A stretch of 64,000 nt of DNA from NCBI GenBank assembly GCA_902770965.1, contig CACXUY010000020.1, forward strand, positions 1 through 64,000, given 5' to 3'. The stretch is from an uncultured Lachnospiraceae bacterium. GTDB taxonomy: Bacteria > Bacillota > Clostridia > Lachnospirales > Lachnospiraceae. Each line of letters starts with the position of its first letter. The first letter of the stretch is position 1. The position numbers and the translations under genes were made by a program. Positions 26,837 to 35,775 of the stretch are shown here, piece after piece. The notes beneath the pieces were generated by a model. The model did no database searches and was not told where the DNA came from. It saw nothing but the letters and a program-made list of their open reading frames with translations.

Positions 26837-27247
26837 TTACAGCTCCTCGTATTCATCAAAAGCGTGATCCATGGCATCCTGAACCTCGGGATCAACGGGT
26901 TCTTCGTTCTTCTTTCCTGAGAACCTCTCTACGATCTCAGGTACCATGTCGAGAATCTTGTTTACTGAGCTCTGGTTTTTGATGTTGACGAGCCTGGTCA
27001 CTCCGTCCTTAACCACGATAAGCGCACTGGGGGTCATCTTCGCGGCCATACCGCCGCCGCCGCTGTTGTTCTTTCTCGTCTCATTGAGCGCCGCGCCGGC
27101 TCCAACGCCGAAGGTCACATCGACCAAGGGGAGGATCGTCGTGTCATTAACCTCGATCGCCTCTCCGACTACGGTTTTTGATGCCGCAAGGCTGTCCATG
27201 CCGCGGATCAAAGAATCGACTACCATATTGATATTATTCTCAGCCAT
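26837..27247 (-). CDS. ytfJ: GerW/YtfJ-family spore protein
   Basis: A 136-aa protein. The start MAENNINMVVDSL at 27247 follows GGAGG. It has the family pattern: an N-terminal helix, VVGEAIEVNDTTILPLVDVTFGVGAG, a glycine run (NNSGGGGMAAKM), then PSALIVVKDG. In Bacillus, YtfJ/GerW is needed for normal spore germination. The neighbouring DUF2953 protein matches Bacillus ytfI next to ytfJ, which supports the call and a spore-forming host. Confidence 0.93.
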   Translation of the reverse strand: MAENNINMVVDSLIRGMDSLAASKTVVGEAIEVNDTTILPLVDVTFGVGAGAALNETRKNNSGGGGMAAKMTPSALIVVKDGVTRLVNIKNQSSVNKILDMVPEIVERFSGKKNEEPVDPEVQDAMDHAFDEYEEL

Positions 27248-27346
27248 TTTTCCTCCTGCTCCAAGCCGGAGCCTTCTTGTGATTGTCAAACGATTCAGCA
27301 ATGTAATGCCGCATCAAACGATGCGATAAGGCAAACCAATTGTTCG

Positions 27347-28279
27347 TTATAAAATACGGTGCAGCAGCTTCATGAAATCCTTGTTCAGATAAAGCTTGAG
27401 TCCTGCAACGGCGAACACGATAAGGTACATCCGTCCTGCAGCGTGTATACGGCCGTCAATACGTTGGTCTATGAAATCTCCTTCAACCCTGATGCAGCCA
27501 TCGTAGAGCGGATAGAGCATGTAAGCTATGGCAAGCACCTTGGCAGTATCCGCCGGATCCTCCAAGCCAACTATGGCTTCTATCTCCAGTTCGCGCGGCC
27601 TGACTTGCAGGAGCAAAGTCTTCAGTGTCTTCAGGATCAAAGCGATAAGCTCATCATTTTCCGGATCTCGTATGAAAGAGATCACCGCCTTGATCTTTCC
27701 GATTATGTTCCCTATCAAGCCACCGCCGCCGCTGTCTTCTTCGTATTGAGTCGCCGCGCTATCATCACTCCACGACTTATCATCCGCAGGGTCATTGTCA
27801 CGCTTGTTAGCTTGTTCATTCTCAATGACGATAGCTTCCATGTCCTGGCCGCTCTCACTGAAGACAGCCGCCTCACCATCTTCATCCCTCTTATCATGAG
27901 ATCCTGAGGCTTCATCCTGACCATTAGTTTCTTTCTTTTGCCCAGATTTTTTTTCAGCCTGTTCCTTCTTGATGCTCCGCCTTTTTTTTCGTTTTCGTTT
28001 CCTGCGCTTCTCTTCTTCGTCATTTGTGAACAAAGTGAAGCCCAGGACCTTCAGGCTCATGACCAGCCCTTTTTTCTTCAATTCCGCCCTGAATCTGACT
28101 GCGTTCAGAAGCCATGTGACCTTTGCCGACAGCCCCGCTTTTTTATCTATATATGAGGCATCAGCGATGTACCTGATCGGAACAAACAGCACCACCGCGC
28201 CGATGAGGATTATCAAGGCGAGCACTATGAGTAAAATGATCCCGATTATCTTCAGTATAAAAAGCAATACGCCAACCAA
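27347..28279 (-). CDS. DUF2953 (YtfI-like) membrane protein
   Basis: A 310-aa protein starting at TTG (28279) after GGGGGCGG, 4 nt past the previous stop. An N-terminal membrane helix (ILKIIGIILLIVLALII) and FVPIRYIADASY lead into a DUF2953-like region. A highly charged low-complexity insert follows (RRKRKRKKRRS, then Asp/Glu-rich), unlike the shorter Bacillus protein. The C-terminal half has IEAIVGLEDPADTAKVLA. It is paired with ytfJ, so a spore-related role is likely; biochemical function unknown. Confidence 0.8.
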   Translation of the reverse strand: MVGVLLFILKIIGIILLIVLALIILIGAVVLFVPIRYIADASYIDKKAGLSAKVTWLLNAVRFRAELKKKGLVMSLKVLGFTLFTNDEEEKRRKRKRKKRRSIKKEQAEKKSGQKKETNGQDEASGSHDKRDEDGEAAVFSESGQDMEAIVIENEQANKRDNDPADDKSWSDDSAATQYEEDSGGGGLIGNIIGKIKAVISFIRDPENDELIALILKTLKTLLLQVRPRELEIEAIVGLEDPADTAKVLAIAYMLYPLYDGCIRVEGDFIDQRIDGRIHAAGRMYLIVFAVAGLKLYLNKDFMKLLHRIL

Positions 28280-28282
28280 ACG

Positions 28283-28618
28283 TCAACCGCCCCCTTCCCC
28301 TGAAAGGAGCCATCGCAGATACAGCTTCAGATTCGGGACGCCGATCCTTTTCTGTGCCTCATCAACCATCCTGACGACAAGGTCAACCGCCTCCCGCTTC
28401 CCCTTGGCTATGCCGACTATAGTAAGCTCCCTGTGCTGATACCAAGGCTGAAGAAGATAATTGGCATGCAGGATATCGAGCTGATCCTCAATATTCGTCG
28501 GCAGCACAAGAACATAGATATCCAAAAGCCCCCTGCGGTGCTTGATGCGCCTGACAGTGCGCTTTATGTCTCTTTCCGCGCTCTCGCTGACAAATAATGG
28601 ATCGAGCCACTTGATCAT
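28283..28618 (-). CDS. Conserved small protein of unknown function
   Basis: A 111-aa soluble protein not assigned to a family. It starts inside the pncC stop (TGATG overlap) and ends 3 nt before the DUF2953 start, so it is translationally coupled on both sides. It is rich in basic residues near the N-terminus (RTVRRIKHRRG) and has hydrophobic strands (LLDIYVLVLPTN, ELTIVGIAKG). Gene order suggests a link to the spore pair downstream; not proven. Confidence 0.6.
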   Translation of the reverse strand: MIKWLDPLFVSESAERDIKRTVRRIKHRRGLLDIYVLVLPTNIEDQLDILHANYLLQPWYQHRELTIVGIAKGKREAVDLVVRMVDEAQKRIGVPNLKLYLRWLLSGEGGG

Positions 28619-29124
28619 CAGTTCCCATGCTCCCGTTCATATTCTTCAAGGCAGCTCAGACAAAGCTTCAGAGCCTCTTCGACTGCCTGTCTTCTGATGC
28701 TGCCGCGGTCGCCGTCAAATATAAACCTGCGGACCGCCACGTTTCCATAACAATAACAACCTATATACACCAGCCCTACCGGCTTGTCGGCAGTTCCGCC
28801 GCCAGGCCCCGCTATACCTGTCGTTGACATGGAGACCTCACAGCCGGCGCTTCTTGCTGCGCCCAGCGCCATCTCCGCGGCGGTCTGTTCGCTTACCGCG
28901 CCCCAATTCGCAAGCGTCGCCTCATTCACTCCGAGAATCCTTTGCTTTGCCTCGTTCGAATATGTGACAAGAGACTGGCATAGAATATCAGACGCGCCGG
29001 GAAAATCGACTATCGCAGACGCAAGCATCCCCCCGGTACAAGATTCGGCTGCCGTGAGATGGTGACCTTTCCGCGAAAGGACAGAATGCAGCCGTTTCAC
29101 TATATATATAGTATTATCAGCCAT
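28618..29124 (-). CDS. pncC: CinA C-terminal domain protein (NMN amidohydrolase)
   Basis: A 168-aa stand-alone CinA C-terminal domain, the enzyme class that deamidates nicotinamide mononucleotide to nicotinate mononucleotide. Signatures are TAAESCTGGMLASAI, VTYSNEAKQRILGV, GAVSEQTAAEMA and GIAGPGGGTADKPVG. Length fits PncC rather than full CinA. The start follows GAGGGG. Confidence 0.92.
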   Translation of the reverse strand: MADNTIYIVKRLHSVLSRKGHHLTAAESCTGGMLASAIVDFPGASDILCQSLVTYSNEAKQRILGVNEATLANWGAVSEQTAAEMALGAARSAGCEVSMSTTGIAGPGGGTADKPVGLVYIGCYCYGNVAVRRFIFDGDRGSIRRQAVEEALKLCLSCLEEYEREHGN

Positions 29125-29153
29125 GGAAAATCACCCCTCATCAACACGTTTTT

Positions 29154-29253
29154 ATGCCTTGTCTCCTTGTCTAATGCCTTGTCTCCTTGTCTAATGCCTT
29201 GTCTCCTTGTCTGATGCCATGTCTCCTTGTCTGATGCCATGTCTCCCTGTCTA
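29154..29253. repeat. 20-bp tandem repeat, five copies
   Basis: Five head-to-tail units of ATGCCTTGTCTCCTTGTCTA fill 29154-29253. The first two are identical and the rest differ at one to three positions. It lies between pgsA and pncC, with no coding role. Confidence 0.9.
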
Positions 29254-29326
29254 AACCTACATGACCCACATGACACCACCATGAGTATAAGCCCCATGAC
29301 ACGGACTTAGGCAGCGCACGGTACAT

Positions 29327-29872
29327 TTACATGTCGCCAGCCAGCACCTGCTTGTTCTGGTAAATATATGTCGCGAGTGATATCAGCGTCAGGGCAACCG
29401 AAGCTGCAATCAAGATCGTCTCTAACAAGCGGAACCATGCCGCGTCCAGATGAATGAGAAGCATGATGGTCATTGCCATCTGGCAGACGGTCTTCACCTT
29501 CCCCCACATGTTGGCTGCGATGACGACCCCCTTATCAACCGCTACAAGGCGGAAGCCGCTTATGACGAACTCACGGCCGATCAGTATGGCGACCACCCAT
29601 GCGGGGATACGCCCAAGCTCTACAAGGCAGATGGACGCTGCCCCCACCAACAGCTTATCCGCGAGCGGATCCATGAATTTGCCAAAATCAGTGATCAGAT
29701 TTCGGCTTCTCGCTATCTGGCCGTCAAGGTAATCCGTAAATGAAGCGGCGCAGAATATTATAAGGGCGACGATATCTGCCGCCTTTCCCATAGACGGCTC
29801 CAGCGTGAGAAATACGACCATCACCGGAACCATTATCATTCTCAATACAGTCAGCTTATTCGGCAGGTTCAT
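29327..29872 (-). CDS. pgsA: CDP-diacylglycerol-glycerol-3-phosphate 3-phosphatidyltransferase
   Basis: A 181-aa integral membrane enzyme that commits CDP-diacylglycerol to phosphatidylglycerol synthesis. The CDP-alcohol phosphotransferase motif is intact: TDYLDGQIARSRN followed by GKFMDPLADKL, with all conserved aspartates. Four or five hydrophobic helices are visible. AGGAGA precedes the start. It lies downstream of rimO. Confidence 0.95.
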   Translation of the reverse strand: MNLPNKLTVLRMIMVPVMVVFLTLEPSMGKAADIVALIIFCAASFTDYLDGQIARSRNLITDFGKFMDPLADKLLVGAASICLVELGRIPAWVVAILIGREFVISGFRLVAVDKGVVIAANMWGKVKTVCQMAMTIMLLIHLDAAWFRLLETILIAASVALTLISLATYIYQNKQVLAGDM

Positions 29873-29981
29873 ATGTCAATTCTCCTGTTCATTCATATTC
29901 AATCTGTCCTGGCCTCATTGATCGATCCTGCTCTATTCCCATCTTAACCGACGCCGGCCTCAGCTGCCAGCTGCGGGGCTG

Positions 29982-31397
29982 TCAATCATCATCCATGCCG
30001 ATAACACTTATCAACTCGCCGGTTAAGTCATATTCATCCGCTCCGGTGACCCTCGCCATGATAAAATCTCCGGTGACAAGAGGGCAGTCGCTCTTGATAA
30101 ATATATATCCATCGACATCCGGGGCATCCCTGTAAGTCCTTCCGACATAGACATCCTCTTCAGGAAGCCGTCCCTCGACCATAACCTTCATGACGCTCCC
30201 GACCAATTTCTGAGAACGTTCATATGAGATGCTCTGCTGAATAGACATGAGTTCATCCCTGCGCTGCTCCTTGACCTCCTCTGGTATCTGGCCTGGCATA
30301 CGCGCTGCTGGAGTGCCTTCTTCCTGTGAGTAGGCAAATACGCCGAGACGGTCGAAACGCATTTCTTCGATGAAATTGATCAGCACCTCATGGTCTTCCT
30401 CTGTCTCCTGTGGAAAGCCCGAAATCAACGTCGTCCTGAGCGCGATGCCAGGTATATCACGCCGAAGCCATGCGATGATGCTCCTCAGATCCGCCTGAGA
30501 GGTACGTCTACCCATCCTCTTCAGCACAGAATCGCTCGCGTGCTGTATTGGAATATCCAGATAACGGCAGATCTTCTCCTCATCGCGGATTGTATCGACC
30601 AGCTCCTGATACATCTCTTCCGGGTAGCAATACTCCACCCGTACCCACTCTACTCCGGATATGGCAGCCAGCTTCTTGAGAAGGACATGAAGCCTTTTCT
30701 CTCCATATAAATCAAGTCCATAGACTGTGGTCTCCTGAGCGACCACTATCAATTCCTTAACGCCTTGAGCCGCAAGGTCATTGGCTTCCGCTATAATATC
30801 CTCTTCGGGGATGCTGCGATACCGGCCGCGCACACTGGGGATAACGCAGTAAGTGCAATGCTTGCCGCAGCCCTCCGCGATCTTCAGATACGCGAAATGC
30901 CCTCCGGTAGTAAGTACTCTTTTCCCCTTAATCTCAGGAAGCCTGTCCAAATCGCAAAAGACAGTATTCTTGATATCCGTCTTGATATCCGTCTTGATAT
31001 CCTTGCCGGGCATGCCTTTGTCAGTGACCATTTCACCCACTGCTTCATTCATGACGGCATCCACTGTCTTCGCGATGCTGTCATAAGCCGTGGTTCCGAC
31101 TACTGCATCGACCTCCGGCATCTCGGACAGTATTTCTTCACGATATCTCTGTGCCAGGCAGCCCGTAACTATCAGAGCCTTGCAGTTACCGACATCCTTC
31201 TGCTTTGCCATCTCAAGGATGGTATCTATGCTCTCCTCCTTGGCAGGTCCTATGAAGCAGCAGCTGTTTACAATGATGACATCCGCCTCGCTCTCATCAT
31301 CCGTGAACTCATAAGAGCTTCTCTGAAGGATGCCCATCATATTCTCAGTATCAACAAGATTCTTATCACAGCCCAAAGAGACAAACATTATCTTCAT
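29982..31397 (-). CDS. rimO: Ribosomal protein S12 methylthiotransferase
   Basis: A 471-aa radical-SAM enzyme that methylthiolates an Asp in S12. The N-terminal UPF0004 domain supplies three cluster cysteines (LGCDKN, VNSCCFIG, VTGCLAQRY). The radical-SAM motif is GCGKHCTYCVIP, and a C-terminal TRAM domain includes VGRTYRDAPDVDG. FVSLGCDKNLVDTE and DAPDVDG favour RimO over MiaB. A short DIKT tandem repeat, encoded by 12-bp units near 30970-31010, expands a linker. It overlaps rpoZ by one base. Confidence 0.95.
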   Translation of the reverse strand: MKIMFVSLGCDKNLVDTENMMGILQRSSYEFTDDESEADVIIVNSCCFIGPAKEESIDTILEMAKQKDVGNCKALIVTGCLAQRYREEILSEMPEVDAVVGTTAYDSIAKTVDAVMNEAVGEMVTDKGMPGKDIKTDIKTDIKNTVFCDLDRLPEIKGKRVLTTGGHFAYLKIAEGCGKHCTYCVIPSVRGRYRSIPEEDIIAEANDLAAQGVKELIVVAQETTVYGLDLYGEKRLHVLLKKLAAISGVEWVRVEYCYPEEMYQELVDTIRDEEKICRYLDIPIQHASDSVLKRMGRRTSQADLRSIIAWLRRDIPGIALRTTLISGFPQETEEDHEVLINFIEEMRFDRLGVFAYSQEEGTPAARMPGQIPEEVKEQRRDELMSIQQSISYERSQKLVGSVMKVMVEGRLPEEDVYVGRTYRDAPDVDGYIFIKSDCPLVTGDFIMARVTGADEYDLTGELISVIGMDDD

Positions 31398-31798
31398 CAG
31401 TTCAGGTCTCTCTCATCCTCATCACTGTCTTCATCGTCATCATCAAGACCGTCTTCAGCATCAATATCGTAGCCATCATCCAGCTCGGATTCATCATCGT
31501 CGACATCCGTGTCAAAGGATTTATCGTACATCGTAACAAAAGGCATCCTTGCCTCGATATCTGCATCGCTGCTTCCCTCAGAAACAATGTGGATATCACC
31601 CTCCGCAAGCTCTTCCACCGCGATACTAAGAGCCTTGCGCTTATCGCAAATATGGTTGAGACGGTCGGAAGCTACGATCTGGCGGGCTCTTTTTGCCGTT
31701 CCCATAACGATAGAGTACCTGCTGTGCACGATAGGCTCGCCATCCTCGGAATTCTTGTTAACCGCATTCATAAGCTCTTTGTAAGAAGGATGTATCAT
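31397..31798 (-). CDS. rpoZ: RNA polymerase omega subunit with long acidic tail
   Basis: A 133-aa protein. The first 70 or so residues are omega: HPSYKELMNAV, SRYSIVMGTAKRARQI, KALSIAVEELAEG. Omega assists RNA polymerase assembly. The last 45 or so residues are almost entirely Asp/Glu (DVDDDESELDDGYDID and onward), roughly doubling the usual length and recalling the acidic tail of delta (RpoE). The order gmk-rpoZ is standard in Firmicutes. Confidence 0.93.
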   Translation of the reverse strand: MIHPSYKELMNAVNKNSEDGEPIVHSRYSIVMGTAKRARQIVASDRLNHICDKRKALSIAVEELAEGDIHIVSEGSSDADIEARMPFVTMYDKSFDTDVDDDESELDDGYDIDAEDGLDDDDEDSDEDERDLN

Positions 31799-31932
31799 GT
31801 TATCTCTGTCTCCTTTTCTTTATGTAAAATGATCCTTATTGATTATCAATTTCGTGTTATGGTTCATATATCAAAGCTGCTTGCGGAATTGTTCCGTTCT
31901 TAGCGCCTCCGCAGTTCTTCAAGACCTTGAAT

Positions 31933-32574
31933 TCAAATAGTCTCCAGAAGCTTTTCGATATCGCCCTTCAAGGAAAGGGCAAGCCCAATATTTTTTTCTT
32001 TATATACAGCGGCCGCAGAAGGATTCTCTATGACCTCACGCAGCTGCTCGGCGCAGACGTCAACGTCATCGTTGATCAGGATACATCTGTACTCCGGGAT
32101 GAACTCGGTCTCTTCTGCTGCCCGCAAAAGGCGCTTGCGTATAGTCTCAACGTCCTCTGTCCCCCTGCCGCTCAGCCTCCTATACAGCTCCTGTGCCGAA
32201 GGCGGGATGATATAGACCAGCAGCGCGTCGGGACATCTCTTCCTCACGTCAAGTGCCCCCTTGACCTCTATGTCCAGCATAGCTCTCTCGCCCCTTGCGA
32301 AGCATTCATAAATAGGAACTGCCGGGGTGCCGTAACGGTTGTCCGCATATCTGGCATGCTCAAGAAGCTCATCCCTCTCCTCTAAACCGTCAAACTCCTC
32401 ATCTGAGATGAAGAGATAATCCACGCCGTGGACTTCCGCCGGCCGCGGCTTTCTGGTCGTGGCGGAGACGGAAAAGAAATATTTGTCGTTATTCTCAAAG
32501 AACCTCTTTATGACCGTACCCTTGCCGGCTCCCGAAAAACCCGAAATGACTATCAATCTGACTTCATCTGACAT
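31933..32574 (-). CDS. gmk: Guanylate kinase
   Basis: A 213-aa enzyme phosphorylating GMP to GDP. The P-loop is GFSGAGKGT, followed by the GMP-binding segment SATTRKPRPAEVHGVDY. Length is normal. It starts after AGGAGA, 29 nt downstream of remA, within the yicC-remA-gmk-rpoZ cluster. Confidence 0.97.
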   Translation of the reverse strand: MSDEVRLIVISGFSGAGKGTVIKRFFENNDKYFFSVSATTRKPRPAEVHGVDYLFISDEEFDGLEERDELLEHARYADNRYGTPAVPIYECFARGERAMLDIEVKGALDVRKRCPDALLVYIIPPSAQELYRRLSGRGTEDVETIRKRLLRAAEETEFIPEYRCILINDDVDVCAEQLREVIENPSAAAVYKEKNIGLALSLKGDIEKLLETI

Positions 32575-32603
32575 GTATTATTCTCCTGCTATCCTAACAA
32601 ATA

Positions 32604-32843
32604 CTACTCGCCCGTTATCTCCGCGCATCTTGCCGCTATCGTGTCAGGCAAAAGTGCTGATAAGATGACGTTCCCATTCTCAAGAACGATTATGCCCTTG
32701 GTCTTCCTGCCCTGAGTTGCGTCGATGGCGGTACCGTTGTCCTTGCAGGACTGCACCATCCTCTTCGATGGCGCCGAGTCCGGGCGGATGATAGAGACGA
32801 CCATGTCCGGATTGGCATAGTTCCCATATCCGATATTCACCAT
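32604..32843 (-). CDS. remA: RemA-like (DUF370) regulator
   Basis: A 79-aa protein matching extracellular-matrix regulator Rem[43 protein letters not shown]. In Bacillus, RemA is a DNA-binding activator of biofilm and osmoprotection genes. The ATG lies one base after the yicC stop, so the two are translationally coupled. The ring-forming Arg of KRM is present. Confidence 0.92.
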   Translation of the reverse strand: MVNIGYGNYANPDMVVSIIRPDSAPSKRMVQSCKDNGTAIDATQGRKTKGIIVLENGNVILSALLPDTIAARCAEITGE

Positions 32844-32844
32844 C

Positions 32845-33729
32845 CTACTCAATGTTCTGCACCTGCTCTCTGATCTTCTCGATGACCGTCTTGAGGGAAA
32901 CAGCAATGCCCGAGATCTCCATATCGTTGCACTTGGAAAGGATCGTATTCGCCTCGCGGTTCATCTCCTGAGCTATAAAATCAAGCTTTCGCCCCGATTG
33001 TTCGCCGTCAGACGGCGCGAGGGCTGAACGCATGCTGTTGATATGGCTCTTGAGACGCACTGTCTCCTCGTCCACGCATATCTTGTCCGCAAATACAGCA
33101 GTCTCAGTAAGGATCCTGGCATCATCGACAGACACTCCCTCCAGAAGCTCCCTGACCTTTGCCGTGAGCCGCTCTCTGTACTCCTCGACAACGCTGGGCG
33201 ACCTGTTCTCTATGGCCGCAACCATCTCCTCCATAGCGCATAGCTTCTGCGTGATATCCTCATGAAGTACAGTGCCCTCGAGCGTCCTCTGGGCATTGAA
33301 CACCTCGCCCGCGCCCCTGATGGCTTTTTCAAGAAGATGCCACAGATTCTCGTCATCCTCGTCGACATTCTCCATGGTCAGGACTTCAGGCATCGAGGCA
33401 AGCTTCACAGCTGTCACATCGTTTGGCACGCCCAGCTCTTCGCTGATACGGCGGATATATCCAAGATACCCCTCTGCCAGGGACTGGCTGTAGCAAAGGG
33501 CCTTTCCCTGACTGCCCTCGCTCTCGGCTGTGACAAATACGTCAAGCTTGCCTCTGCTGGTATATTCTTTTATAACGCCGCGGGCCTTCACTTCAAACTG
33601 CATGAAGCGTCTGGGAAGCCTGATGTTTATATCGAGGTAACGATGGTTGACGGCTTTCATCTCAACTAGTATCTTATTCGCCCCGTCAGAGGCCTCAGCC
33701 CTTCCGAAGCCTGTCATGCTTCTTATCAT
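32845..33729 (-). CDS. yicC: YicC/YloC-family endoribonuclease
   Basis: A 294-aa protein with the family's N-terminus (MIRSMTGFGRAEA, VEMKAVNHRYLDI) and C-terminal DUF1732 segment (GRKLDFIAQEMNREANTI, SKC). Family members are stress-related endoribonucleases. It is the first gene of the yicC-remA-gmk-rpoZ cluster and has a strong promoter overlapping that of rqcH. Confidence 0.94.
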   Translation of the reverse strand: MIRSMTGFGRAEASDGANKILVEMKAVNHRYLDINIRLPRRFMQFEVKARGVIKEYTSRGKLDVFVTAESEGSQGKALCYSQSLAEGYLGYIRRISEELGVPNDVTAVKLASMPEVLTMENVDEDDENLWHLLEKAIRGAGEVFNAQRTLEGTVLHEDITQKLCAMEEMVAAIENRSPSVVEEYRERLTAKVRELLEGVSVDDARILTETAVFADKICVDEETVRLKSHINSMRSALAPSDGEQSGRKLDFIAQEMNREANTILSKCNDMEISGIAVSLKTVIEKIREQVQNIE

Positions 33730-33751
33730 AGAGGTCGCAATCCTTTCACGA

Positions 33752-33780
33752 TTGACATTGCATACAGAGTCTATTATAAT
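33752..33780 (+). promoter_or_regulatory. Perfect consensus promoter of rqcH
   Basis: TTGACA (33752-33757), a 17-nt spacer, and TATAAT (33775-33780): a full sigma-A/sigma-70 consensus match. Its -10 box shares four bases with the -10 box of the opposing yicC promoter. Confidence 0.75.
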
Positions 33781-33801
33781 CCCTGTGGATTTTCAAGTCA
33801 A
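33773..33801 (-). promoter_or_regulatory. Promoter of the yicC operon, overlapping the rqcH promoter
   Basis: TTGACT (33796-33801) and TATAAT (33773-33778) on the minus strand with a 17-nt spacer. Both promoters occupy the same 50 bp, so polymerase bound at one should exclude the other. Confidence 0.75.
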
Positions 33802-33822
33802 TCAGAAAGGGGTGTATAACCG

Positions 33823-35592
33823 ATGGCCTTAGACGGAATAACAGTGGCAGCCGTCGCCTCACAGCTTAAGGGCAGCATCCTCGGCGGCAGGATCAGCCGC
33901 GTGGCGCAGCCTGAAAAAGATGAGCTTCTGATGACCATTAAGACATATGACGGACAATGCCGGCTTCTCATCTCCGCGAACGCGGGCCTCCCTCTCATAT
34001 ATTTAACAGACAAAAACAAACAGTCTCCCGCTGAAGCTCCTGTTTTTCTGATGCTGCTGAGAAAACACATCGGAAACGGCCGCATCATATCGGTGGAGCA
34101 GCAGGGGCTTGAGCGCATCATCCGGATCGGTATAGAACATCTTGACGAGATGGGCGACCTGCGCTCCATTTTTCTCGTGATAGAGCTCATGGGGAAGCAT
34201 TCGAATATCATTCTCGTGGACGAAAATGATACTGTCATCGACAGTATACGCCGGGTGCCCGCGAATGTAAGCTCTGTGCGGGAAGTGCTGCCCGGGCGGG
34301 CTTATTTTGTACCTGACAATATACGCAAGCTCGACTCGCTAAAGGTCAGCGAGGAAGAATTCTGCTCCGTGACCTGCAATGCCCCCGCGTCTGTCGCGAA
34401 AGCTCTCAGCTCTACCCTCGCCGGTATCAGCCCCATCATGGCCGAGGAGCTGTGCCACCGCTGCGGCATAGACTCGAATTTTCCTATACAGAGCCTGGAA
34501 ACCGCAGAGCGCGAGCATCTCTTCCACACATTCCGGCGGCTCATGGACGAGACAGCGGAGGGTCATTTCCGGCCGATGATATACTATAAGAACGGCGTTC
34601 CCCGCGAGTTCGCGGCCGTTCCCATGACGATATTCTCCGACTGTGAAGGGCATGCGTTTGACAGCATCAGTGAGGCGCTGCGCACCTATTATGAAGAGAA
34701 GGAGAACACCTCCCGCATCAGGCAGAAATCATATGACCTTCGCCATGTTATTTCCGTTTCCCTCGACCGCGTCCGCAGGAAATATGACCTGCAGCTTCGG
34801 CAGCTCAAGGACACGGAAAAGCGCGACAAATACCGTGTGTACGGCGAGCTCATCCAGACCTATGGGTACAGCTCATATGACGGCTCTGATTCCATGACGG
34901 CCGCTGATTTTTATGATGACAATAAAGAGGTCAGGATCCCCATGGATCCTTCTCTTTCTGTGTCCGAGAACGCGCAGAGATATTTTGAGCGGTACGCCAA
35001 GCTGAAGCGGACCTACGAAGCTCTGATAACACAGACCAAGGACACTCAAGCAGAACTGTCGCATCTCGAATCTGTCCGGATATCACTTGAGACCGCGCAG
35101 GATGAGACTGACCTCGCTGAGATAAAGAGGGAGCTGACCGAAGCGGGTTATATCAGGAAGCATGCAGCTTCAGCTAAAGGCGGACGCAAAGAGAAGGAGA
35201 AGACGAAGCGTGGAAAGCCGCTTCACTACCGCTCCAGCGACGGCTATGACATCTATGTGGGCAAGAACAACTATCAGAATGATGAACTTACCTTCCGCTT
35301 CGCCTCCGGCGGCGACTGGTGGTTCCACGCAAAAAAGCAGCCCGGCTCACACGTAGTGGTCAAGCTGCCTGATCCATCCATCGATCCGCCCGCTCGCCTC
35401 TTCAACGAAGCAGGACAGCTCGCGGCATTTTACTCCGCCGGCAAGGATGCCGACAAGGTCGAGATTGATTATGTGAAAAAACGCGAAGTCAAGAAGCCCT
35501 CAGGAGCGAAGCCCGGCTTCGTGGTATATTACACCAACTACTCCATGATCGCCACACCGAGTCTGGAGGGACTCACGCTGGTGGAGGAGTGA
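33823..35592 (+). CDS. rqcH: Ribosome quality-control protein RqcH (NFACT family)
   Basis: A 589-aa protein, formerly called fibronectin-binding protein A. Its relatives bind stalled 50S-peptidyl-tRNA complexes and recruit tRNA-Ala to add alanine tails. The NFACT-N domain (LDGITVAAVASQLKG, VIELMGKHSNIILVD), a central coiled coil, and the C-terminal NFACT-R domain (SSDGYDIYVGKNNYQND, DWWFHAKKQPGSHVV) are in normal order and length. AGAAAGGGG precedes the start. Confidence 0.95.
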   Translation: MALDGITVAAVASQLKGSILGGRISRVAQPEKDELLMTIKTYDGQCRLLISANAGLPLIYLTDKNKQSPAEAPVFLMLLRKHIGNGRIISVEQQGLERIIRIGIEHLDEMGDLRSIFLVIELMGKHSNIILVDENDTVIDSIRRVPANVSSVREVLPGRAYFVPDNIRKLDSLKVSEEEFCSVTCNAPASVAKALSSTLAGISPIMAEELCHRCGIDSNFPIQSLETAEREHLFHTFRRLMDETAEGHFRPMIYYKNGVPREFAAVPMTIFSDCEGHAFDSISEALRTYYEEKENTSRIRQKSYDLRHVISVSLDRVRRKYDLQLRQLKDTEKRDKYRVYGELIQTYGYSSYDGSDSMTAADFYDDNKEVRIPMDPSLSVSENAQRYFERYAKLKRTYEALITQTKDTQAELSHLESVRISLETAQDETDLAEIKRELTEAGYIRKHAASAKGGRKEKEKTKRGKPLHYRSSDGYDIYVGKNNYQNDELTFRFASGGDWWFHAKKQPGSHVVVKLPDPSIDPPARLFNEAGQLAAFYSAGKDADKVEIDYVKKREVKKPSGAKPGFVVYYTNYSMIATPSLEGLTLVEE

Positions 35593-35627
35593 AATTATAC
35601 TCGTTCTGTTCAAAGAAAGGTAACTAT

Positions 35628-35695
35628 TCAGCATCCAGACTCGGGATGCCGCGCATCCCTCATTGCGAGGCGGCTAGGGGCGCTGAATACTTATC
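35628..35695 (-). repeat. Fragment of repeat family B
   Basis: On the minus strand ATTCAGCGCCCC and GGATGCTGAATA form an outer pairing around CAATGAGGGATGC-GCG-GCATCCCGAGTC. It matches the 3' half of the full family-B copies. The rest of 35593-35775 shows no gene. Confidence 0.7.
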
Positions 35696-35775
35696 AAAAT
35701 TAATTTTTGCACACTTTGCCTCAGTTATTTCTCAGAGACAGTTTCTCATGTCGGCATAATACCATCGAAGGCATC

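Noticed and set aside
29100..29297. Short minus-strand open frame over the 20-bp array
   Set aside because: The 20-bp period is not a multiple of three, so no repeated peptide is conserved; it is a chance open frame.
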